From: Clytia hemisphaerica
Taxonomy: Eukaryota > Cnidaria > Hydrozoa > Leptothecata > Clytiidae
Direction of reading: 5' to 3'
Assembly: GCA_902728285.1 (NCBI GenBank)
Contig: CACVBU010000575.1
Location: forward strand, 569,298-633,297
DNA length: 64,000 bases
Within the stretch, counting starts at the first letter, position 1; each line of letters starts with the position of its first letter. Positions 24,301 to 36,300 of this stretch are shown here, one piece after another. Both the position numbers and the translations under genes were made by a program. The notes beneath the pieces were generated by a model. That model was not told where the DNA came from. It made no database searches and saw nothing but the letters and a program-made list of their open reading frames with translations.

Positions 24301-27300
24301 GTCTGTTGATGTTGCTCCAATTAATGCGAATATATTGATCCCGATCTCTTCGACCTGGTTCACAAAGAAAAAGCTTTTTGTGTAACTATAGCATGGCGCA
24401 GACCATTAAAATAAACGCCTATGACGCTGTAGCTAACGCTCGTCTTACGCTCACTACAATCATGGTCGTAATATTTGAGAAAGAGGGAAATTCACCGGGA
24501 ATTTTTGAAACCACAATCGATTTGTAAGTGCTCTAAAGTAGGTTGGAAGGGTAGAGTTTTAACTCTGAGTTTTAACATGTGACTTAAGACTGAGGATCCA
24601 AAAGTTCAAAAATGGTTTATTAAGGCTCATAATATAGCCTGGAAGTCTATAAACCCGAGCCAAATTGAAATATGCGATTAAATTTAAGAGACGGCCCAAA
24701 CTCGACTTTCTCGCCCGAACCCCAAATTTCGAAAAACGAGGAAATAAGCTTAATTCTCAATAGACTGCGACCATGATGGTACATTCGCTTAGCATAGACA
24801 TAGGCACAGAGTCAAACTAAACTCACGGATTTTTTCCCGATTATTACTATTATTATTTTTCGACTTATTTCCCCGTTTTGTGAGTACGAAAAAATGACTG
24901 CCCTACAGTCTAGCATGGCTTAGTTAAATACAAGATTTTTGGCAACCCTGATTGGCGAAAACGTTTTGCGGTGTTTGGTTTGTGTGCCAGACTTTTCGGA
25001 AATTACTAGGATGTCTCAGTATTAGAATGTGAAAAAAAACACTAGTGCAATTTGTGGGACAAGGGCTGTGTTCTTGATATGCGTAAGTCAAGATTACGTC
25101 ATTTTCACCCGAAACACCCGAAAAAAACAGGAATTTGACCCCTGTTTTGCCATTTTTAGTAATACTCACGGATTAAATTCCGGTGTTTCCAGTTGTTTCC
25201 GATAGTGAAAATGACGTAATCTTGACCAACGCATATCAAGAATCCCTAGGGTCAACTGACTGAAAATACAGTCTCTTATTCGATGAAAATCAAATTTCCC
25301 TTGAAAATCGAATGAGAGAGTGTATTTTCAGCCAGTGTATAGTCATAATAATCACATATGTGTCTTGATGAATCACTAAATGGAGTAAACCAAAAAAGAA
25401 TTTTTCTTTCTACACTTACTTTGTTCGTGGTAAAACCCAGCAGCATGCATCATCTCATGGACAGCAATCCCTGTTACCAAGCAACCATTAGCCAATGAGA
25501 TTTGTTGCCGTCCTCCCTGCATACCAATCATGGATGAACATCTGAAAATGAATGAATGAGGTCAACTTTGTAGATGAAAGATTTGGTGAACAGAAAGCCC
25601 CTCATATTTCAAGTAATTTCACCACGAATTTTACTTTTGGAGGAAATCTTACGTGAATTAAAATGTAATTAAAAGTTCGTTTATGTTAGGGATCGAGCAG
25701 AAACTATTGCGAAAAAAGGATGAAAATCGGCAAACCTTCTTGAGCTAAATTCAAGAAAATCGCCAAGCTTTTTGACAAAAAACCGTAGAAAGAATATTAT
25801 AAACAATAAGTTGGACTAAAGGGGCCTCCGAGGTATATTTGGCTGAAGAACAAAGTATTAATGACGTCATACCCTCCACCATGCATGAACGTTACGTAAT
25901 TATGATCACTTCCCGATCGTGGACGAAACTTGATACATGTGTGTTTCTTGAAGACTTCGATTGCTTTTCGAACTACTGATCCTGTGAGTAGAAGAACGAA
26001 GGAGGATTAAAAAAAGATGCATGATAGTGATGACACTCTAACTACGTGTTAGAGCATATAGCTCGTCGTGAGCGTAGAACGAGATACGAACCACCGCACA
26101 CATCGTTTAAAATAATATATAATATCATATCATATGATTCCCTTGAGAACGGACCAAGTCCGAAACATGTCGGAAAAAATCGAAATATAATCGCCGCATT
26201 CTTTTTCACCGTTCAGCATATCTCATATCAGAATTATCATATCATATCTCAGAGACACGGTCCCCTCCCTCTTTTACATGATATGACTTAACCCGGGTGA
26301 AGGTGTTTTTAATACTTAAGTAGACCGTTGTACTACAGTGGGAATCGAACTCGGTCTTCCCAGACGGAAGCCAAGGGCGATGACCATCATACCACTATGT
26401 GAGAGAGCACGTACCCATGTAGTAGCGTTAAATAAAGATTGAAACAAAATTTGTCAGCTAGGGATTTACTGGGCTTACCAAAATACGTTGTAAAAATATG
26501 TCAGATATGTCGCCATGTTCTTTAAGAACATGGATAAGAAAGTATCACTCGCCATTTTACCAAAGCCTGTATCAAACTCTTCATCACGGAGATTTTTCAA
26601 AAAGTAACAGGGTGATGCAGGCTAACAACACTAATGCAAAAATGCAAAAGCTACTTATAAAAAAACTTACTTCCGGCAGAGCTGAAATAGGAATGAAAAG
26701 TATACGGAATTTCGCCATCGGTCCATTGTCCACGATTGATAGCATCATTAGCCCGCAATCCACCCTGTGAACCATCTTTCATTTCTGCAACCTCGTCCTC
26801 TAGTCTAGGTGTTTTGATGATGTCACCTTCAAAAAGTTCGACATAACTTCCATCATCTGTGAGTGGACGAAAAGAGGAGTGGAATTTAGTTCAATCTTGC
26901 CGAAATTCTGCTAATGATTGTTTTGTCTGTGTGAGAAACCGAGCCAAATAATACACGGAAAAAAAAACGGACACATTTTTATATGAAGTAAAATCCTCAA
27001 AACTCATTTCTAAACTAGACTTAGTTTTCACTTTCATCATTGAAATGTTAAGTATTCGGGTCATAAATTTGGCATGAATTAATAGGATTTTATTTTATAT
27101 TAAAATTTGTCCGCTTTTTTCAGGACTCACTATATTACTGTTAGAGTGTTCGAGTTAAGGAATCTACGATAAGTGTTAAAGGTTTTGTTTTTAAATAAGA
27201 GTGATACCGTTTGTTTACTCATCAATTTTAATTCACAAGCTTTTTCACATTGGATTGACACGAATGTGGAGCAAGATTGGTCAGAAAGAGGAAAAGAAAA

Positions 27301-30300
27301 ACATTTTTTTGCTTATATCATAATTTAACAATAGGCAGACACTGTCCCGACATGAAATGTGTGTCTGATATGAAACGGGAACACTTATGTAAAAATAAAA
27401 CCTTTAAGGAAATATTCGAGTTAGGGGACTCTACTGAATCGGTTATTTGACGGAAATGTTAAATTGCATACCAACTTCAGTTGAATACCAAGGGAGCCTA
27501 AACTTTTAGACATGTATAATGTAAATTATTATTATGAGCTGTAGAAAAGTTTGGTAAACAAATAAACGTATCTTTTTTATAAGAGTCTTATATGGGTTAT
27601 TTCTAAGAATGCAGAATTCCCTTAAATAATATGACAAGAATAATTCAAGCACATGTATGCCGGAAACCAGCGCTCTATCCATTGAACCATCGCCGCACAG
27701 CATATTCACGTAATTCATAACACATTATACCAAACTGGCAAAAGACGGGGGTAATGTTATTATAATATGGGTAAAAGTACCCCTTTTTTAAACCTGACTG
27801 AAATTCGAGCCGTTACTAGCAACCCTGCGGGGCCCAAGGCGCCGAGTATGCACCCGGCACAGTGACAAGCCGTTACTAGCAACCCTGACCCTGACCCAAT
27901 ACCCCCTGAATCACGGAATGATGGATAGGAAAAATTATCGGGGAAAAAAATTGCTTTGCGCGGTCTGTGCATATAGCAAAATCTGATTTTTGTCCCGACA
28001 CGCTCATCAACTGCAGCGCAGCGAGCGGCTCCAGAATTTGGCTAATAGAGGGAATACCGGTATTGGTGCACAAGAACGTGGTATTTTATATTATAAGAAT
28101 AATTCTTATCGGGGAAAAATATTCGTCACTTGCTGGTAGTTGATAAACGCATTAAGGCTGGGGAAAATTTTCGTCGGGGAAAAATATTCGTCACTTGGCC
28201 AAAATTTCGTCACTTTTCCCCGATAAGGTATATAAAAATACATCAAGAATAGAAGAGAATGCTAATTCAAAATTGATGACAAATACAGCTCTTACAAAAT
28301 TAATCCCGACAAATATTCCTTGTAGTGGGCTGTTCCGTTAAAAGATTCTTAGAAATATGTGGATACCCCCCCCCTGAAAAATGGCAAGATTCCCAAGAGA
28401 ACTCTTAGAAAAACTCCTTTCATATTTTACCCAAAAGTGAAGGTGGACAAACTATAATCTGTCTTTTACCCCCTGAAAATATTAGAATAACTTTCACCCC
28501 TTAGAAAAATGAAATAAAACTTTCTTAGACCCCATGGAAATTCTTTTCGGATTAAGGCCGCTACCCACTCAGCATTTTATGGTCGAACAAGGCGCACGGC
28601 TTAATTAATGCATAAATTACATAAATTAAGCCTTCAAAGGCTGTCGCTTTGAGCGCAACAAGAGTTGAATGGCATAAACGGTTACATCAGTCGAATTTCA
28701 AATGTCCCCAAAAGAACTCAAATAAAATATGCCGTATAAAGTCGAAATATAAACAAAATTCTGAAGAAATTTGCAACAAATGTAAATTAAAGTCTTGAGA
28801 GAATTTTTGTAGTTTGTTTAAAACGGTGATAGACCGAAATAAAACGGCAATAGAGAAAGAAACCCCGAAATAAATTTGTTATTTGATAAATATTCAAAAT
28901 ATTTAAAAACAATATTCAACAGCAATAAATAAAGAAGCCTATGTTATGATGGGGAATAAAATATTCATCAGCTTAAATTTTCAATAGGCATCACTGATTA
29001 ATATTTTTCTATTTGATTGAATTGTTTATTTAACCCCCACCCCTGTGTGTCGGCTAAATAACCGACCAATCACGCATAAACAAAATATTTTGACCTCCGA
29101 AAAACGGAGTCATTTCTATTCTGAGTAGCCATGAAGATGAAGGTAGAGAATCTAGCTACCCACAACGCTGTTTCAACGTTATATGGACGTTGTAAACGTT
29201 AGATAAACGTTGAAACAGTGTCGTGTGCCAGCTGGGTACGTTGCGCAAAGTTGTTGGTTCAACCACTGGACGAGCAATAGGAAAACTTCAAAATATTGCT
29301 TCGTGTCTGTTTGCTTGATGCTCAGCAACTAAAGAAAGATCAAGGGTAAGCGGAGAAATCCAGGGCGCCTTCCCCTACCTTCGAAGAAGAGGGAACTTTG
29401 GCTCACCCTCGATTGCGATTGCAAATTTACTTAACTTTTCTTTTTGGTATGTGTTACTCATGATCAATTAAAATACACCTTTTTGACAGTAGCTGCCAAT
29501 TGCCGCGCGGGCATTTTTATCCCACTAAAACCATCCCAGTCCTTTTTTCGCAACCTATAGACAATAGAAAAATGTGTCAAAAAAGGACTGGGACGGTTTT
29601 AGTGGGACAAAGTGGACAAAAACAATATCCGCGCGGCAATTGGCGGCTACGGTCGAAAAGGTGTATTATCCGAGACGCGGTTTCTTTAAAGGTAAGATTA
29701 TCTTATTAAAAAAAAAAAAAAGCAGCCAGGTTGGTAAGGCTCGAGGGCTCAAATTTGCCGAATGTTTTTACACTATCTCGTGAAGTAAATGTCTTTTAGA
29801 TAATCTAACCATGGCAAACGATAGCCCTTGACCCAATGAGCATAATTATGGTATAATATCAGGGGTGGTCAGAAAATGAGCCAGAAAATTAGAGTTGCTA
29901 AAGCCGGAATTTGACCCTTGTTAATTAATAAAGATAGGGTAAAACTTTGTTTTTTTCGGGTGGTTCCGCTTGGAAAATGACGTAATCTTACTTACGCATA
30001 TCATACTCTTTTTGACCGTAGCAACCGATTACTGCGCGGGCATTTTCCCACATAAATACAAAAGAAAAAAGTGTCAAAAAAGATGGGATCTAATTTAGGG
30101 TGATAATTAAGAAGCGCGACAAAGTGTATCGGGGTGGTATCGCAATAATAACTATCATTGAAGAGTTATTTTATCATTGAAGATTTTATCATTGAAGATT
30201 TATTATGTACTCTTAGGTGCCAAATAAACGGGGGGGGGCTCGAATAAACGGGGGAGTTGGAAAATTTTCGCGATTTTAATAAACGGGGGGACCTAATTGC

Positions 30301-33300
30301 CGGGGGGGATTGGAAATTGTACTTCTGAAAACCCAAAATAAGGTAAATATAGGCTAAAATTAGGCTATTTAGAACAAAACAAGGGCCTTCTCTTTGACAG
30401 CTGAAAATATTCTTAAAAATTAACAAGCGGGGGGGGGGGGGGGGCGCGTTTATTTGGCACCTAAGAGTACGCGAAGATACATTTCTTTGGTATTGGGCTG
30501 TTACATTAAATATCCAAACAGGAGGGTGGACGAACCTTTTCAAACCAAAAATTCTGGGAAATGTGTGGATAACCTCTGGAAAAGGGCAAAATTAGCGAGA
30601 AAAACCCTTGAAAATTCTTTTCATGCCTTAAAGCGAAGGTGGAAAAACTAAAACCAGTCTTAACTCCCTGGAAACCCCTAGAAAAATGAAAAAAAACTCC
30701 TTTAGATTCCTTGCAATTCTTCTAAAATCACACCCTGGAAATGTTCGTCAACCACCCTGTATAGATATAAAATGGAACGGCTCATTGAGTGTAAATATGT
30801 TTCATAAAAAGATTAGATAAATTGAAGAATTAAAATTAAAAATTTGAAAAAGTATGCTGAGAATTGCTGTCCGAGTTTTTTATGCCTTGGCATATTCTTA
30901 CACTATACACGCCCATAACATAGTTAGACTGGCTGATCAACGCTTTGCCAAATTCATTTTGCGGCACAATGGAAAGGTGCCAGCCAAGCAACCTTACTTC
31001 ATTTTCTCAAGCGATTCTTTGGAAGTCTGTTTCGATCGCTGTGTTGCTGAAACTCCATGCAAATCTATTAATTACAATGACGTCATTAAGGAATGCCAGC
31101 ATGTTGATTACGACATCAATGATGGTCGAGATTATGTCATTAAACCCGGTTTCCGTCATTATGATACCGGCATAACGAGTGTAACCCGGATTTTAGATGT
31201 GAATAGGAATTATTGTATCACAAGTACTGGGTCCGATCCTTGTAATTTTGGAACGCCTACGTTTGTCTACCTCTATTATAAACCCATATCCAATCCTTCG
31301 TGCACTGGCATTGAAGCCTACTTCGATTTTGACCGAGCGGCTGGTACATTGATTCATTTGTGCTCCGGGTTGGCTGTTATGTGGGACCCAAACAAACACT
31401 TGGCACTTCGACCGTTGGCAGACTGGACAGGAGATTATATCAAAAAAACATCATGGCGATGGAGGTTAAACTCTTGTAAGATAAATTATTACATTACGTA
31501 CAACTCTCTCTACTTCGACTATTAAGGGACAGATAATTTTTATTCGAATTAGAGAAATAGATAAAGATTCGAGTTACAGGGAGAATTTACACAACTTTCT
31601 AGCTGAAGCGAGGGTTTTAGTTCGATATAGGACAGTAACAACTATGATATTATTGCATAAAACCCATAATATTATGGTATTAAATATATTATAAAAGACT
31701 CCAGTTTATAATAAACAAAACATGCTCCGTTTTCCAGAATCATGATATGGTAGCTGCTTTTATATTTTTTCGTTCAGTGTAGAGCCTATGTAAATCTCTT
31801 GCCCTTTTAGGGCACTAATAAAGGATTCTCGACCATGCGATCCGCGCGATAAAGGTTTCTCGACCATGCGATAAAGGGTTCTCGACCGCGCGGTGAAGGA
31901 AACTTAGTACTTCTGACCTGAACTTTGTATTTTTCTTTAGTCGGTTATCTGGATAACGCCCACCAAGCTATTTACCCGTACGGAGGGTTTTCGGATGGAT
32001 CGTACGCGCGGATGACAGGTTATGCCGACACATCAAATCAAAATTGCCGTATGGTTTTAGATAGAGGTAAGTTTGTCACTTTACAAGGATGTATTACCGA
32101 TTTTCTGTAGAGTCAGGTCAAAGAAAAAGGCGTTTCTGTTCACACTCAATAAAGGTAAAAAAAGTGAAAAAAATGATTAGTGCTAAATACTATTTCAATA
32201 TTTCATCTAACCCAAATATGTGTCATTCTTTATGTCGTGGTAGTTATTACTCTCGGGTACCTAATAGCTGGGGGGGGGGGGGCACTAATTAATTTTTCGA
32301 AAATTTTCCACCCAGGACATTCTTATTCCAACCCACCCCCCCCCGCCTATTGATTTTTGGGAATTTGTTTTTGAAAGTTCCCTCTTTTGCCCTAATTCTG
32401 CTGTATTAGCCTCCTTTTCGAATATTTTCCACCCAGGACATTTTTATTCCAGCCTCCCCGTTTATTAAGTTTTGAGATTTTATTCTTATTCCAAACCCCC
32501 CTGGCTATTAGGTCGGGTACAGAAGCAGCCAACGAGCCCATTTCCCCGAAATATCTGTTTCCCTTTTCCAGGAGAGAACGTTTTTTGAAAAATGGGGAAA
32601 CAGATAAATTTTTCTAGGGAGGATACTTTAAGATTAAAAATTTAGGTTTTGAGGAGAAACAGATCTTCATTTCTAGGAATGAGATTTTTGAAACTTTTGG
32701 CCAACAGATCAAATTTTCCAGGAAGGCTATGCCTGGGAAACAGATGTTTAAAAAAAGGACCTCGCTGGATGCTTTCGCAGGTACCTAGTAGTCGTTCTTT
32801 TTAGATGGTCTGGAAACATTAGTTGAACAGTCTCCCCAGAGAGCATTTTACACTACTTTCACGCTTAGGGGTTCAATGTTTTAGTTCGAGTTACAGAAAG
32901 ATTCGAATTATAGAGGGTCGAAATAGAGAGAGAGTTGACAGTACTGTATATTTTTCCAATTTTGAATTTTAGTTGCTCAACATCCAGTATTGTTCCAGAA
33001 GATGAACGGCTCTTTTCATGGTGGTGGTTTCTCGAAATTCGAATCCGAATTCCGAAAAAAATTCAAAAACGGATTCCACTACTCCACACGGCAATCCGAT
33101 TTTTGGATTTACCCTAAAATGGGGCACCTCTATGCTGTTCGAATGCAAGCACTTTTCGCACCCGATGTTACAGGGGTGTATTCATTCTGGCTAAGGGGCG
33201 ACGGTTGGGCGGTGCTTAATATAGGGGCGGATGAAACGCCCTCAAGCAGACAGCAGATTGCAAAATTAATGCATCACAATAACCAATATACCTTGTAAGA

Positions 33301-36300
33301 GTTTTTAATCTTTATTATTCCCAGGCCAAATCCTGTTAGTGACATTTTTTATGAAAAATTAAAAATCGTTTTTTGATGGCTGAGGTTTAATTTTTTTTGT
33401 CATTCTAGGTTGAAAATTCGGTATTTTAGACTCTATCCAATTCTTAAACTTGCTCTTATCCTTGATATTTTTAAGCTTCTATTTTTCTAATCAATTTATT
33501 CTTATAAAAATATAAATGGCAATTTATGCTGTAAAACGGCATTCTCAAGTTTTGTTGCCAAATTCCATGGTATGGTGAAATTCTTAGCATATCCTCAATT
33601 TTTGGCCAATTTGTAATCTCATGGTTATGAGGGAAATTTGGGATAATTTTACCGAGGTTAATTTTGAACATTTTTTGAAATTCCCCAATTGCAACGAGAG
33701 AAATTCAAAAAAATTCAAAATAAGACAAAAGATGATTTATCTCGAATTCCACAAGAGTAAAGCCTGATGTCCACTTTCGTGCGAAGCGCGCGAAAGATTT
33801 TTCTTAACCGTTTTTGTCTGAAGAAAAGATTACGTCATAAAAAAGTTTCGCGCGAACAAAAAGATAGTTCAACTTTTTTCAAACGTTACGTCAATTTTGA
33901 CCAATGGAATTGCTTTTTTTTTCAATCAACCAATGACGTTACAAATACCGTGAAAAGTTTCGCGCGCTTCGCGCGAAAGTGGACACTGGCCTTAAGCATA
34001 CGATTCCCGGTTAATCTCGTGGTTGATTGAAATTCTATGTATTCTGTAATTTGACGTCAACTTAACACTAAAAATTAAGGCAGAAACATAAAAAAAAAGT
34101 TTTAAATGTAAAAGAAACCCTAAAAGTAAAAGAAGTTTCTTAAATTTGATAACTCTAGGTAAACTTCTATTAGGGAACCTATTACCTAGCATTTGAATTT
34201 TCTACGCCAGGACGTCAGAGAAAGTCCTGAATGTGAGAGATTTCAAATTATGATATGCACCGTTGCAATGTCTTCTGACAATATCATAGACCCAACATCT
34301 GATTGGTTGTAAGTGACGTAAAACCAGTCAATACGTCACTTTCAACCAAATAGCTGTTGGGTTCATGGAAGACATTGCAATGGTGCGTGTCATTTTTTAA
34401 AAGCTACCTTAAGTGGATAAATTTTGGCGTGGTTTTAATTTGGCGATTGGCCAAAATACGATTTTTGGTGGGGATTTAATTTGGCGATAGATCAATTTCG
34501 TAAAGTTCGGCCGGGATTTAATTTGGCGAATTGGAAATTTTGTCACACTGAAATGGGTGCAAATTACTCAAAAATATACTAAAAAGTTGTGATTTTTCAC
34601 ATAATTCTATTTTTGTTGAATTTGGCGGGGAATTTGGCGAATTTTGGCACAATTCGCCAAATTCGCCAAATTTTATCCCCGCCAAAATTTATCCACTTAA
34701 GGTAGGAGGAAAACTACAAATTGACGTAAAACAAAAACTTCAAACAAATTTCAATCAACCATGAGATTACATCATGAATATTCTCATAAAAAATGCGTGT
34801 ATCATTCAAAAAGAATGAAATGGATATTCATGACACAATCTTTTGTACGGAAACACTCGGAACACACAACAGTTATATTGCTTAAAATTCAAAGTAAAAA
34901 TGCCAGTTGTTCTTAAGGTATCTCCGTATAAAAGGTTACGTCATGAATATATAATTTTCATTTGATTCATTCGTTTGTTATTTCAGGGCAGCTAGTGGGA
35001 CGAAATTCATGGAGCATGGTAAAATGTATTATATGGAGCTGCTATTTTACCAAGGCACTGGCGGAGATCTTTTGCTTTTATCTATGATTCGCCCTGGAGA
35101 CGAAGATAGAATAATCGTTGGCGCTGACCATTTATATTCATTACCCTGACCCTTCTGGTCTTGCTTTTATCCAAAGATTTGACGTGGTGACGATCATAGT
35201 ATAATCGTTGGGGCTGACCATTTATATTCATTACTCTGACCCTTCTGGTCTTGCTTTTATAAAAAATAATTGATGTTTCTCACTACATATCTATCTCCCC
35301 GTCCCCTTAGCATTCTGGTCTTGATTTTATTCAAAGATTCGTTGTTTGGTCGTTATTTACAGCACATCACCGAAAAAAGCAGTTCAAAATAAACGTGTGG
35401 AACTATTGAAGTATTGGAATAGAAAAATAATGTTTCTTTTAATAAAGTAAAATTATAGAACCATATCCAGAGAAAATGGAGATCAGTGATACCTGTGTAC
35501 ATGTGTGGTGCATCGTGGCCATCAGCTGTTGAATGGAACAAAAATTGTAAAGATTAAACCTGTACATTGTTGCCGAGGCTCGATGATTTGTGATTTTCAG
35601 TTCTTATAATGTTCTTAATATATGTTTATTTTATTTACTTATTGACTAAAAACTAAAGGGCTTAAATTCAACAATTTTAAAGCCATTTCTGCAGGGGGGC
35701 ACTCGATTTCGAAACGACGGTATGTGCCGCACAAAATCTGCTTTTCAAAATCGTACCCTTACAGTGCAGTTCAATATGGCTCCAAAGGTAACCTTTCAGT
35801 GCATTCTCTCTTGATTTACCCAACCCTAATACTGCACTATATTTGTCAGCTGTAAATCTGCGTGAAAGAAGAAGCTTGGGTTGGGAATTTTTCTGCTTCA
35901 AAGAAAAACTGACGTAGGCCAGATCATATGAGTGCCCCCCCCGGGCATTTCTGGAGCCTCGGTTTGGATTGTTTTTAATTTGTTCTTAGATTTTCGGTTA
36001 AATCGAGTCAGCCTCGTTTTCTTATAAAAATACTTGTAATATTGATGTATATTTTAAAAATTTTTCAAACAAAAAAAGAAAGACTACCTGTCTTTTAAGT
36101 ATACAAATATTTGAAAACAGGTTCCGAATGCTTAGATCGAGGCATTGATAAGGTTGAAAAATGCTTATAAGGATTCTTTTATCCCAAGCAAAAATTTAGG
36201 GAAATTCCGAAAATCTGTAAAATCCTAGCCAAAAATAGGAAAATACATTTTTCGTGTGCAATGCTTGAAACAAAGAAAGAAAAACTATTAACTTATTTAC

